Source: Siphonodentalium dalli
Taxonomy: Eukaryota; Mollusca; Scaphopoda; Gadilida; Siphonodentaliidae
Assembly (NCBI GenBank): GCA_032622095.1
Contig: CP136063.1
Span: 219,623,982-219,687,981 of the forward strand
Length of the DNA: 64,000 nucleotides
Direction: 5' to 3'
Both the position numbers and the translations under genes were made by a program. The first letter of the stretch is position 1, and the number at the start of each line of letters is the position of its first letter. Below, piece after piece: positions 24,261 through 38,400 of the stretch. The notes below the pieces were generated by a model that saw only the letters and a program-made list of their open reading frames with translations, searched no databases and was not told the DNA's origin.

Positions 24261-24784
24261 GTGAATTGTACTTTAGTGCAAATAAAACTATTATGGCAGG
24301 CTGTATTCACATATATGAGATGAAGTGCAAATATTCACTTGTACTTCAGTAAAAATCTTGCATTTAGGCTAAAGCATAAATAATTCCTGCCATATTGTTA
24401 TTGTGTTGAGCAATACTCAAATATATCTACAAGGGCCAGTAACATGCTCCGCTGCCCCCCCCCCCTGCTGCCCCCACCCCCACTGCCCTTATGTGCTGTC
24501 CCTATATATATATGCATCCCTGCTATACATCATGCCTGTAGTATACAAGATACTCTTGTGGGGTGGGTGCATGGGGTGTGGATAGAGGGGCAGTGGCCAG
24601 AGCTTGGCAAGCCCCTGTGAACATAGGAGGGTAAATGACCTGACCCCATCCCCTGGAATCCGGCTTAAAACAGACCCTGGCATCCAGAATACTCCACAAC
24701 AGGGAGACGGCATCCAGTATTCTCTCTAACTAAATTTATTAAAACTCCACTGAGCAATGAATCAAAATTTGACATTATACATTC

Positions 24785-25175
24785 AAGTCTGAGTTTAGTG
24801 TGTCTGTCATTTTCAGAATGAGATCCCCAGAGGGTGAATCACTAAATTCACCCTCTGGGGACCTCATTCTGCTTAGGCCTCATCTTCTCTGGAAAGTTTC
24901 TTTATTATAAGAATTATATATATTAACTTCTTCATATAAATTCTATTTCTTTTTTATAGTTTAGTTTTTCTATATCCCCAAATTGGCACACGACACATTG
25001 CATAATCGAGGTTCCCAATGGGTGTACATCACAATATTCACCATTTGGGAACTTCAATCTGAGTCTACACTCCCCAGAGGGTGAATTTGGTGATGCTTGC
25101 CCATTATGCGGGATAGCGTCACTAAATTCACCCTCTGGGGACCTCATTCTGCAAATGACAGGCACACTACTCAGG
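24785..25175. mobile_element. P1 element
   Basis: Left end AAGTCTGAGTTTAGTGTGTC, right end inverse CACACTACTCAGGCTTG. The first hairpin is shortened by deletion. Confidence 0.8.
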
Positions 25176-25179
25176 CTTG

Positions 25180-26480
25180 TATCCATTGGAATTAGTTTCA
25201 ATATTATCTAGTAATGAATTGATTTAGCAGCTTAAACTGAACGATTTACATTTTTACTGAAAATATATCTGATAACACATAACACATAAACCAGGGCTAC
25301 TTTTAACAGCGGGGCTACGAAAAAAATTAAATGTGGAATTTTTTTTTTTTAAATAAGTTAATCTATGCTAAATTAAATATATGTTACAATGTTGTCAGGT
25401 TTATTTTGACTTCAAAGTATGTTTTCTTGAACATTCAAATGAAAATGGCAACTCAGATCAGCCAATTTCAAATCTCTGTCACAAATTACACTATGGATTT
25501 TTGTGTCCTTGAAACATTTGTATCAAAATAAGTGAGCATGACTAGGTGAGTAATACATACGGTCATGCCATACTCCATATACCCATCGGCCATAAAAACA
25601 TTGATATTTCTGTCGAAAATGAATTATTTTTGAAAATAATATAATATTAAAAATTTTTGGCTGACCTTTTAAAAATCGAGGATACTTAAATTTGAACAGC
25701 ATGGTAATTTTTGTATACAGTTACCAAGTTAGTTCCCCCTTGTACATTTGTATATGGACTTTCTACTTAATTCTGTAATGCCTATTATGATTGGTGAGTA
25801 ACAATATATGTCAGACTAGAATCCCGCTTTAGTGTGTTTAGTCTAAATTTTTGGAATGACGCTATGTAACTTGGGGCTACATTGAACACTGTTCAAAGAA
25901 GCCCGATTGTGATTTTCCATATTCCATCCCATTTCACAATTTCTCCTCATCCGAATAATTTCATCATTATACTAACATCTGGCAGTAATATCCTACATAG
26001 CTGTATGGGCCAGGCGGACTGGGAGGACTGCAGCACCCCCCCCCCCCCCCCCCCCCCACAAACATTTCAAATCTCAAAATTCTGGCAATTTTTGGGCGAA
26101 TTGGAGATATTTTTGGGCAAATTGAATATGGTATTTCAGGTGGAAATTGTGGCAAATTACAATATTTTTCACATTTTTGCCTGAGTTATACATATTTATG
26201 GTTAATTTGAATCTATTTTGTTATATTTCTGTGTATATACAAGGTATATTCTACAAAAACTGTGTTACAACCATGAATATATCATCTAAAATATTCGGGT
26301 AAAATATCTCAGCCCCCCCCTAAAGAATTGGGCACCTGAACGGCTATCATATCCTGGCATATATGGCATTGTTAACCTTATTGAACTTTTCTTAGCATTT
26401 GAGTTTCCCAGCATGAAGCCGCCAACCTGGAAAAATGTCAGTCGTGACATACAGATCAGAGATATAGAGAGGAGGAGGAC
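25180..26480. other. Intergenic, unassigned; long C run
   Basis: A C-run at about 26035-26057 and several diverged short blocks; no exon recognised. The open frame across the C-run (25882-26184) has no features of a gene. Confidence 0.5.
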
Positions 26481-28519
26481 CCAATGTCCTCAACCTAAGG
26501 CTTATAATCAGGCTGGTCATCGACAGTGTCCTCGACCTAAGGCTTGTAAACAGGCTTGTCATCGACAATGTCCTCGACCTAAGGCTTGTAATGACTTATC
26601 ATCAACAATGTCCTCGACCTAAGGCTTATAGTGACTTATCATCAACAATGTCCTCGACCTAAGGCTTATAGTGACTTATCATCAACAATGTCCTCGACCT
26701 AAGGCTTATAGTGACTTATCATCAACAATGTCCTCGACCTAAGGCTTATAATGACATCATCAACAATGTCCTCGACCTAATGCTTATAATATGACTTATC
26801 ATCAACAATGTCCTCGACCTAAGGCTTATAATGACTTATCATCAACAATGTCCTCGACCTAAGGCTTATAATATGACTAATCATCAACAGTATCCTCAAC
26901 ATAAGGCTTATAATCAGGCTTGTCATCGACAATGTCCTCAACATAAGGCTTATAATCAGGCTTGTCATCGACAATGTCCTCGACCTAATGCTTATAATAT
27001 GACTTATCATCAACAATGTCTTTGACCTAAGGCTTATAATCAGGCTTGTCATCAACAGTGTCCTCGACCTAAGGCTTGTAATCAGGCTTGTCATCAACAA
27101 TGTCCTCGACCTAAGGCTTATAATCAGGCTTGTCATCGACAATGTCCTCGACCTAAGGCTTATAATCAGGCTTGTCATCGACAATGTCGTCGACCTAAGG
27201 CTTATAATATGACTAATCATCAACAGTATCCTCAACATAAGGCTTATAAGCAGGCTTGTCATCGACAATGTCCTCAACATAAGGCTTATAATCAGGCTTG
27301 TCATCGACAATGTCCTCGACCTAATGCTTATAATATGACTTATCATCAACAATGTCTTTGACCTAAGGCTTATAATCAGGCTTGTCATCAACAGTGTCCT
27401 CGACCTAAGGCTTGTAATCAGGCTTGTCATCAACAATGTCCTCAACATAAGGCTTATAATCAGGCTTGTCATCGACAATATCCTCAACATAAGGCTTATA
27501 ATCAGGCTTGTCATCGACAATGTCCTCGACCTAATGCTTATAATATGACTTATCATCAACAATGTCTTTGACCTAAGGCTTATAATCAGGCTTGTCATCA
27601 ACAGTGTCCTCGACCTAAGGCTTGTAATCAGGCTTGTCATCAACAATGTCCTCGACCTAAGGCTTATAATCAGGCTTGTCATCGACAATGTCCTCAACAT
27701 AAGGCTTATAATCAGGCTTGTCATCAACAATGTCCTCGACCTAAGGCTTATAATCAGGCTTGTCATCGACAATGTCCTCTACCTAAGGCTTGTAATCAGG
27801 CTTGTCATCAACAATGTCCTCGACCTAAGGCTTGTAATCAGGCTTGTCATCAACAATGTCCTCAACATAAGGCTTATAATCAGGCTTGTCATCAACAATG
27901 TCCTCGACCTAAGGCTTGTAATCAGGCTTGTCATCAACAATGTCCTCAACATAAGGCTTATAATCAGGCTTGTCATCGACAATGTCCTCAACATAAGGCT
28001 TATAATCAGGCTTGTCATCGACAATGTCCTCGACCTAATGCTTATAATATGACTTATCATCAACAATGTCTTTGACCTAAGGCTTATAATCAGGCTTGTC
28101 ATCAACAGTGTCCTCGACCTAAGGCTTGTAATCAGGCTTGTCATCAACAATGTCCTCGACCTAAGGCTTATAATCAGGCTTGTCATCGACAATGTCCTCA
28201 ACATAAGGCTTATAATCAGGCTTGTCATCAACAATGTCCTCGACCTAAGGCTTATAATCAGGCTTGTCATCGACAATGTCCTCAACATAAGGCTTATAAT
28301 CAGGCTTGTCATCGACAATGTCCTCAACCTAAGGCTTATAATCAGGCTTGTCATCGACAATGTCCTCGACCTAATGCTTATAATCAGGCTTGTCATCGAC
28401 AATGTCCTCAACCTAAGGCTTATAATCAGGCTTGTCATCGACAATGTCCTCAACCTAAGGCTTATAATCAGGCTTGTCATCGACAATGTCCTCAACATAA
28501 GGCTTATAATCAGGCTTGC
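26481..28519. repeat. 42-bp satellite, about 48 units
   Basis: Unit CAATGTCCTCGACCTAAGGC + TTATAATCAGGCTTGTCATC + GA, with a shorter 39-bp variant lacking part of the spacer in 26580-26880. Because 42 is a multiple of three, the minus strand is open for 317 and 239 codons as repeats of MTSLIISLRSRTLS. I regard this as a by-product: no splice sites, no unique protein ends, no known family. Confidence 0.93.
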
Positions 28520-28599
28520 CTCAAATTAAGAGTGGAAAAGAAGAGAGGCATTCAGCAAGCATCAGAGATCTGAATGGGAAGCAGAAGTGGAATACAAGC

Positions 28600-28740
28600 T
28601 GACACTCATTATCTTATCTTATCATCACAAAAACATCGCATAGTCACATAAACATCGTGATGTGCATTGCATCGTCACTTAAACATCGCGATGTGCATTG
28701 CATCATGGATTCATGAAGTTCCGCATCATTGCAGCCCTAA
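28600..28740. repeat. Decayed repeat with ATCGTGATGTGCATTGCATC motif
   Basis: Two near-identical ACATCGNGATGTGCATTGCATC blocks (28648-28708) and GCAGCCCTA at the end; possibly a MITE remnant. Confidence 0.4.
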
Positions 28741-28879
28741 ACATAACACTGGACAATACAACATCCATGATCCTAATTCCCAATCCATGTGCTTAATTAT
28801 ACAGCATACATCCGACATGATTTACAATTTTACTTTGATCTATTAACCAGTACCTGCATGCATGATCATCCAAACTTAA

Positions 28880-29061
28880 CACATTCATCAAACCACAAGT
28901 CAGCGATATGACACTGAATGGTGGTACCATGCAGATAAAAACTTAACACATTCATCAAACCACAAGTCAGCGATATGACACTGAATGGTGGTACCATGCA
29001 GATAAAAACTTAACACATTCATCAAACCACAAGTCAGCGATATGACACTGGATGGTGGTAC
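28880..29061 (+). repeat. Three direct copies of a 63-bp unit
   Basis: AAACTTAACACATTCATCAA...GGTGGTACCATGCAGATAA occurs three times almost unchanged, ending 360 bp before gene B's start codon. Confidence 0.9.
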
Positions 29062-29418
29062 TCATAAATCAGTTATAACCATATGTGGATCAAGAATTAT
29101 AGAGGTTGTCCTTGCATCCCAACATGGGGAATCTTACTAATATGGAGACGTTTTCCCCCACTTTATTCCTGCTTCATGCCACGAATCCACCCAATTTGCA
29201 TATTAACTCCTCAGTGTGCCTAGGTGGACAAACAGAAACTCTGTAGCAGTCATATATAGTTTCCTGGCACTAGTCCTGTCTCGGCAGAGTTCTCCAAAGA
29301 CAACACAGGAATTTTGAATTTGTCCTTCCAATCTTTTCATCCTGATTGACAGCTTTAGTACGACTTCCTGGTTCTTAGCATTCCAATTTACCACCAAGAA
29401 ATTATTTACTTTATAAAT
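29062..29418. promoter_or_regulatory. Presumed upstream region of gene B
   Basis: No clear promoter element. TTTATAAAT lies just before the ATG (about 29410-29418), too close to be a TATA box for this start. The 5' UTR may be spliced from further upstream. Confidence 0.3.
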
Positions 29419-29493
29419 ATGTCAGTGTTGGCAGCTAGATCAGCATATGGAGCTTTGAGACGAGTTTATGCCGTGGGTGTGGGGATGACAAAG
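29419..29493 (+). CDS. SCP2: Gene B exon 1: start codon and N-terminus
   Basis: ATG at 29419 opens 25 codons, [20 protein letters not shown] then VGMTK, aligning with the SCPx N-terminus (...LRRVFVVGVGMTK). The ATG is chosen because it puts the protein start close to the family's usual length. The donor is GCAAGT, a GC-AG intron rather than GT-AG; the next exon continues exactly with FVKPG in phase 0, which supports the unusual donor. Upstream (29405-29418) is AT-rich; no promoter could be defined. Confidence 0.85.
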
Positions 29494-32400
29494 GCAAGTG
29501 AACCAGTTATAAACCAGCTTATTGTACTAAATGGAGGTTTCACCTGGATTTAGTGTGTCTGACATTTGCAGAAAAAATCTCAGCGAAGATATGATCCCAG
29601 GTGTATTATAGCATACAAGCGTGCTGTGTAAAACTAATTCAACATATTCTGCAGACACCTTGTCTTCTAGCAACCACAGGCTCCTAGCTCCCACTAATGA
29701 ATATGTGTGGAAACAAGCTTGAAATAGTATGTCTGTCATTTGCAGAATGAGGTCCCAAGTGGGTGAATTTATAGTGTTGCTACTCCGCATAGTGGGCTAG
29801 CACCACCAAATTGGTGATGTTCACCCATTAGTCACCTCGATTATGTATTTTTATCTTCTGCAAATTAAGTGGATACATGTATAGAAACTGAACAGAGGGG
29901 AAAAAGTAACTAAAAACAATGTTAATTTGAGACTATAGATACTTCCCTGAAGATGAGACCTAAGCATAATGAGGTCCCCATAGGATGAATTTGATGAAGT
30001 TAGCCTGCTGTGCGGGATAGCATCAATAAGTTCACCCTCTGTAAATGTCAGACACACTAATTCCAGGCTTGTTCCACACATATTCATTAGTGGGAGGAGC
30101 TTATGGTTGCTATAGGAGACAAAATATCTGCAGAATAGTTTAATTAGTTTTACACAGCATGCTTATGTGCTATAATACACCTGGGATCATATCTTATTTT
30201 TATCTTTTATTGTGCAAAATATAACTATTTTATAATCAGAATTATAAATTGAAATTATGAGCGGTTATCAAAATAAGGCTGAACAAGGAATTTTCAATGC
30301 AGCAAGCAGTTATTGATTGGCAGAAAATATCTGCTAATAAATATTTGATTGACAGCTGTGGAAAGGTGAGTTGAACTCAGATTTGGAGGATGCTGATAAC
30401 AGTTTGCTTCTGTTTGTGACAGTGAGTGTCCACTGCAGGTCAATACCATCTTCTTCTGGTAAGGTGTATAATTATGGCTACATTCAGTCTGCTACATTGA
30501 ACAAAAATATGCATCTCATAAATTGTTAAATCTTGCATCTGCGGGCCTTGGGTGTCAAAATATAGGAATATCAAGTTTTCTAAACGTTTATCTATTATAT
30601 TTTTGGAACTTCTGTCTGTCTGTCTGTGTGTATGTATGTGTGTGTGTCGAAAACTGCTCCACCGATCCGACTCGATTTTGGTATGTAGGCCTACTTTGAT
30701 CCTGGGAACAATAAGGGTCGGTCCAATTTCATGTGCGACTGTGTACTTGACCTTGACCTCGCTCATATAGGCATGTTTCTGGACCGATCGAACAATAGTT
30801 TTTTTTTCTTTCTCCTAAGTCGGGCATATCAGCTAGTCTATTGTATATTTTGGAACTTCTGTATGTATGTATGTGTGTGTATGTGTGTTTTAGACTCGAA
30901 AACTTGTCGACTGATCCAACTCAAATCTGGTATGTAGGCCTACTCTGATTCCGGGAACAATATGGGCAGGTCCAATATCATATATGACCGTGTCTATGAC
31001 CTTGACCTCGCTCAGAAATGCTCATATAGGCATGTTACTGGACCTAAAACCGACCTGACTCAAATTATGTAGGCCTACTTTGATCCCGGAAACAATATGG
31101 GATGTGGGTCCAATTTCATGAGTGACTGTCCTTGACCTCGCTGATATATGCTCAAATAGGCATGTTTCTGGACTTCGACCGATCCAACTCAAATTTGGTA
31201 TGTAGGCCTACTTTGATCCCGGGAACAATATGGGCGGGTCCAATTTCACTTGCGACCATGTCCTTGACCTCTCTCATATACACCCATATTGGCATGTTTC
31301 TGGACCGATCTAACAAGTTTGTCCAAACACTGTATCTTCTGCCCAGACGGAGGTCACATCAGCCAGTTTTTTTATATTTCTAACATTTTGATTATCTTGC
31401 TAGCTAAGACCGAAGAATATTAAATGTCTGGTTGGGGTTACATGTCACCAAAAATTAGGGTTGGTAGATAGGCTTAACATGTTATCTCATACTTTTTGCA
31501 CGTAATCAAATGGGCATCGGCAGTCTTGAAATTCAATGATATCATTGGGCTGAGTAAGTACAAGAAAAATACAAAAAATGATTTTTGGACATTGGAATGT
31601 GTTTTTTCCCAGTTTATTATTTGTAACCTGTAAAATGTTATGAATATTTCAAGATTTGGGGTCCAAATTGGGTTTGTATAGTGAAACCCCAACCACTAAT
31701 ATTTTAATCTTGGCCTAAGCAGTCCATTTTATCAAACCATATGCCCCAAATAAAGCTATAGATTATCTTCATATGTTTTTATATATATTTTTTTCAGTTT
31801 GTAAAGCCAGGGTCAAGAGATGATTTTGACTACCCAGATATGGCTAAAGAAGCAGGTGAGAACGTGATCACTTACGTTTGAGCTAAGTGCGTGCATCTGT
31901 CAACAATTTCCTTTAGCACATCATACACTGGTCACATCTCTCATCCAATCGTCACCAAACTTCATATGGATCTTCGGAGAGATCACTAGATGGGAGCCAT
32001 AGAGTTTTTTCAGAAATTTTTTAAAAAACATGGTAGCTAGAAGCCATTTTGGATTTTAAATTTGAATCCATCGGCATGGGAATTGCCCAGGCTCCAAGTG
32101 TACATGTAATACATCTTTTGAATGTAAGTCTGTTTTAGAAGGACAACGGGGCAGGACTCGGTCCAAAACAGCATCATACCATGGCCAACCGATATCCCAA
32201 GCTGTTGTGGACCGAGATGACGTAGTCTACTCTCCAAGTTGAGCTACAATGTCATTGACACTTTCATAATTTATTGGCAGCAAAAAATAATTTTAAAGGT
32301 AATCAAGCCATTTTGATGGTCTCCATATCATCAGATTCCAACAACAACAACAATTTTTGAAATGCCGATTCAGTTATCAGAATTGAGTAATTGCCCAGAA

Positions 32401-35400
32401 ATAATGCTAACCACAGGCAACTATAGTATAAAATTGCCCAAAACCTGTTATTTATCAACATTTTGTTCAATGAAATTTGTCAAATATCTGAAATTAAAAA
32501 GCCACTTGTTTTAGAGTTATCCTTCCTCATCCGGAATTTGGTCAGAGAAAGTCTTCTCGTCAACTGTTTACTGGGCCACTTGAAATTTTCGGTGGTGAAA
32601 AATAATAGATTTCAAACATCGATATCTGATCACTCTGAGCTTTGATGATTGGTTCCTCGACTCAAATCAAATATTTTTCCCACAGAAGCCAAGGAAATAG
32701 TATTTTCCGAGCGTTAATTCAGATTTGGATCTTTAAATGATAAAAACCTTCTTTCATAGATTGTGACAATATTTGCCTAACATTTGTGAGAAAGAACCTT
32801 TTAGGATTTTGTGTGCATTCAATGACATTCTTATTTTCAGCATAAAGTTGGTTTTGAATGCGGTCCTATCTGTAATGGACACAATACCCAGAATCAATAT
32901 TGTTTCATTGATACTTAAAGGGAGACTATAGTCGCCAATTTCAATAAATTCCAATTAATAACAACGATCTAATATTGATAATATATAGAAAAATAATTAA
33001 TTTGAGTTGAAGATGTCTTCTGTAAACGTTCGTGTTCACTCAAAAACCATAGGTATCCTCTATATTTTATGCACACAACATTGAGATATTCATTCAAGTA
33101 TAGCATATCATTTGATTTTAACCCTTTCTTTGCTAAATTGATTCTTCCATTCAATTATAAAAGTGTACATTGGAATGGTCTATTATTCACCTGAAGGGTT
33201 TAAAAAAAAAAACCCGCAGACAACAGATAATAAAAAGTGCAGAAGGAGTTCTATTTATTGGAAGGAAATATTTAGATATGGTCATTCGTTCAACTTATTT
33301 CTGAACATTTTCTATGGGAACTACTCGTCAATGAGTATATAGTATAGAAAAGGTTAATAATGCTTTGATTTTCCTGCTATCATTAGGAAACCAAACAGTA
33401 AAAAAAAATCTTTTTCATCACAGGAACAAAAGCTCTTAAGGATGCTGGTATTAGCTACGACAAGATTCAACAAGCATGTGTGGGCTATGTGTGGGGTATG
33501 GTATAGAATGTACAAGCTAGATTTATCACATCTATTTGAGGAATAATTCTTGTTTTGATTAAGTTTATGCAGTTATAACAAAAAAGTATGAAGGCAAATT
33601 CTATAATGTTTGAAGGCGAATTCTATAATGTTTGAAGGCGAATTCTATATTGTTTGAAGGCGAATTCTATAATGTTTGAAGGCGAATTCTCTAATGTTTG
33701 AAGGCAAATTCTATAATGTTTGAAGGCAAATTCTATTGCAAGTTGTATTGATCCTTTCCAAACTTTTATATTAAGGCAATGGGCACTTATTGCACCCATG
33801 GTTTGGGCTCATAGTTTTTATAGGCTTTACTACCTTTTACTAATATATATAGGCACCTGCGAATAGCAAGTTTTTGATCGAATCGAATCGAATTTGAAAA
33901 GAATCGAATATCAAATAAAATATTTCATATTCCTGCTCGCCGAAATGATAAGATAAAGAAATGTTTCCGTTTTTGAGTGACTAATGAGTGAACATCACTA
34001 GCTTCAACTGGGGAACATCAGTCTGATCCTTGGACTCCATAGCAGTTGAGGACTAAGCAGAATGAGGTCCCCAGAGGGTGAATTTGGTTATTCTAGCCCA
34101 CTCTGCAGAATAGCGTCACTAAATTCACCATCTGGGGACCTCCTTTTGCAAATTTCAGACACACTATATATCCAAACTTGATGGCTATGCCCATAGAGAT
34201 TATATTCCACCAGTTCAAAACCTGGGAACTTTTTGAAGATCTGAAGGGAACATTGTAACATCGAAATAAGACACTCATAATATATTTCTGAGTTAATAAT
34301 TAACTGTTCCTTGGTAATGTATTTCACATTAGTTGAAGGTTCCATCTGAAAATTACATGATTGAGGCACTTTTGTGAGCCCATTTCACTTTGCATTACTT
34401 GCGACCATAAATACAATTTTTTCTGGGGTTATCCATTTATGTTTATTGCAAAATCTTGCATAAATCATGCCTAAATCATGCCTAAATTTTGCCTAAATCA
34501 TGCCTAAATCTTGCCTAAATCATGCAAACTCAAGTTGAGACCTTCACCTGCTGTGAAATACGTGATTATTGAAAAGGTATGGACGAAGATATATATCATC
34601 TGTGTCATTTTTGGATGTTATTAAGTTCTCCATCAGAACAACAAAAAGTTGCCATGTTTTGTACTGGTGGAGTAAGATCTCTACGGGCACAGCCAGATTA
34701 GATATTCATGGCATGATCTAACTGCGCAATGACGGTATTTTCCTTTTTATACGCCTGTTTTTAAATAGCAGCACGTACTATGTTATTGGTCTACCCATCT
34801 ATCCATCTAGCTGTTCACTCACTTTTTCAGTTTCCAGATGATAACTTTAGTAAGTCATGAACTGAATGGAATGCAATTTTGAATGTGAGTTTATTAGCCC
34901 AAAAATACAGGCCAAGTTCGAATTTGGGTTCCGTCCTCCAATTTTAACCAGAGTTATGGCCCTTTATTGGAATTAGCATGGGTGTATATTGCCATACCCT
35001 AGCGATACACTTGTCACTAATCATCATTTTTAGTTTTTCGGAAAATCAATGCAAATCTTTTATAAAAGCCTAATTAAATATCTATATTTTATTTCCAGGT
35101 GACTCAACATGTGGCCAGAGATCTGTGTATCAACTGGGGCTGACAGGAATACCTGTTTATAATGTGAGACTTGGTGTGATATTCAAGCCTTGAAATAGTG
35201 TGTCTGTCATTTGCAGAATGAGGTCCCCAGAGGGTGAATTTAGTGATGCTACCCTGCATAGCGGGCTAGCATCACCAAATTCACCCTCTGGGAACCTCAT
35301 TCTGCTGAGGTGTAAACAGAATGAGGTCCCCAGAGGGTGAATTTGGTGATGCTAGCCCGCTATATGGTTTGTTGCCATTCATCGGAAAGCTCTCAGTGAG

Positions 35401-38400
35401 AGCATTCTGATGAATGGCAACAAGCCATATAGCGGGGTAGCATCACTAAATTCATCCTCTGGGGACCTCATTCTGCAAATGACAGACACACTATTTCAAG
35501 GCTTGTTGATGTAAGGTGTTCTTAATTTCATTATTAATAACTCTCCAATAATGTGATTTAGCATGTCCAATCCATTGTTGTGTGTTCATTAATCACAGTG
35601 GTGTAAGACAGGTGTAACACGATATCTCCCCCGGGGTATCTCCCCCCCCCCCCCAACCTGGGTATCTTCCCCCCACTCGTACATTTTTTTTCCCTCACTT
35701 ATTTTATATTATTATGGTAAGAAATGCCGAGAAAACTATTAAATTTTGAAATTTTTTTTAAGTTTAACTTAACCCAATAATAGCATAAATATGTCAAAAT
35801 ATTACCTTATGATTCTATCATTTAATTTGCTTTATATAGTGATGAAATGGCGAGAAATTAACTTTATATGAGCAAAATTTTATAGAGTAAAAACTTTGGG
35901 TGGGTGGGGGGGGAGATACCCAGGCCTGAGTATCTTCCCCCCACCCAGCGCCTACATATGACAAAAATTAAACGTATGATTTTATTGCTTAATTTGCTTT
36001 ATATAGTCATGAAATGGCGAGAAATTAACTTTATATGAGCAAAATTTGATAGAGTAAGAATTTGGGGTGGGGGGAGGAAGATACCCAGGCCAAGGCTTGA
36101 AATAGGGTGTCTGTCATTTGCAGAATGAGGTCCCCAGAGGGTGAATTTAGTGATGCTACCCCGCATAGCGGGCTAGCATCACCAAATTCACCCTCTGGGA
36201 ACCTCATTCTGCTGAGGTGTAAGCAGAATGAGGTCCCCAGAGGGTGAATTTGGTGATGCTAGCCCGCTATGCGGGTTAGCATCACTAAATTCACCCTCTG
36301 GGGACCTCATTCTGCAAATGACAGACACCCTATTTCAAGGCTTGACCCAGGCCTGAGTATCTTCCCCCCCACCCAGCACCTACATATGACAAAAATTAAA
36401 CGTATGATTTTATTGCTTAATTTGCTTTATATAGTCATGAAATGGCGAGAAATTAACTTTACATGAGCAAAATTTGATAGAGTAAGAATTTGGGGTGGGG
36501 GGGGAGATACCCAGGCCTGAGTATCTTCCCCCCCACCCCAAATTCTTACTCTAATCAAATTTTGCTCATATAAAGTTAATTTCTAGCCATTTCATGACTA
36601 TATAAAGCAAATTAAGCAATAAAATCATACGTTTAATTTTTGTCATATGTAGGTGCTGGGTGGGGGGGGGGGGGGGAGATACTCAGGCCTGGGTATCTCC
36701 CCCCCCCACCCCAAATTCTTACTCTAATCAAATTTTGCTCATATAAAGTTAATTTCTAGCCATTTCATGACTATATAAAGCAAATTAAGCAATAAAATCA
36801 TACGTTTAATTTTTGTCATATGTAGGTGCTGGGTGGGGGGGGGGGGGAGATACTCAGGCCTGGGTATCTCCCCCCCACCCCAAATTCTTACTCTAATCAA
36901 ATTTTGCTCATATAAAGTTAATTTCTCGCCATTTCATGACTATATAAAGCAAATTAAGCAATTAAATCATACGTTTAATTTTTGTCATATGTAGCCGCTG
37001 GGTGGGGGGGGGAGATACTCAGGCCTGGATATTTCCCCCCCCACCCCAAATTCTTACTCTATTAAATTATTCTCATATAAAGTTAATTTCTCGCCATTTC
37101 ATGACAATATAAAGCAAAATAAACGATAAAATCGTAAGGTAATATTTTGACATATTTATGCTATTGGGTTGTGTGAGGGGTTAAGTTAAACTTTTTTTTA
37201 ATAGTTTTCTCGGCATTTCTTACCATAATAATATAAAATAAGTGAGGGGAAAAAAATATATGAGTGGGGGGGGAAGATACCCAGGGCGGGGGGGGGGGGG
37301 GAGATACCCCGGGATATCTCCCCCCCCGGGGGGAAGATACCCAGGGGGGAGATAAACTGTTACACCGGTGTAGTATACAGTGTAGCAAATAGTGTAGATA
37401 CACACAAGATGGCGGACATCAGTAGTTCGAATGGGTATGTGCTCTGTAAATCATGATGTTTTTAAGATATTCAGATTGTGAGGAATATCGTCCTTGAGAA
37501 ACCTATTTGGAATTATGTTGGTTGTTACTGGGATACCATATTTTTTTTTGGGATTGTATGCAAATTATTGTCAAAAACAGGTTTGAAGGCAACGTGTCTG
37601 ATGATTGGCAACAATGAGGCGAGGAAACTGTTATGGGGGATTGCACTATTTTGGCATTCTTGGTACTATGTTTATTATGAAAAAAAATTCAGGATATTGT
37701 TATTATGATTATATGGTATTTGATTATATGGCATTTTTTTAAATTGATTTAATCAACAATAATCAAAGGGACAGATGGCCTTCGTTGTAGGTTATAATTT
37801 AGAAATAACATTATCCAATTAAGATAATTTCCTCAAGGATATACTAATAGTATAGCAGTGGATTATTTATAAGCAGTCACGATATTGCACCATTTCCTTG
37901 TTTAGATTTGCACGACTCATAGTAATATTCCTCATATATATTACCATATATAGGTTAGGAGAAAATAGTAACTGGATTGAAAAATATTCATCTCTTTGCA
38001 AGAACAATTATATTATGTACACATTTTCTGTCTGATCATTTCCCTATCATGAAGAAACGTGGATTAGCCTGATTTTGAATTGACAGTGGGTAGAATGGGT
38101 TGATTAAAATAAAATTTGGTATGATTTGAATGCAATTGTTGATTGCGCCAATAATTTTATCTATGCATTCCACAGCGCAACGGAACATTTTCATTGGACG
38201 ATACGGTAGTTCCAAATGTTTGTCAATAAACAATCAGTTCCGTAACATTTTTTATATGTGTTTACATAATCAAGGGTACAAATGTGACAATAACATGCAA
38301 TACATGTATGCAATATTTATGATTGGTATAAGAACAACATCTGTCTCTTATATAATATTCTTCCTGTTTATGGTGGATTTAGTGGATGTGACTATTTTAA

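Noticed and set aside
26819-28498. Long minus-strand open frames of 317 and 239 codons as a repetitive protein gene
   Set aside because: They coincide exactly with a 42-bp satellite, have no unique ends or splice signals and encode only the repeat unit.
30440-31383. Small genes in the repeat at 30.5-31.4 kb
   Set aside because: Frames are translations of a tandem dispersed repeat present elsewhere in similar form.
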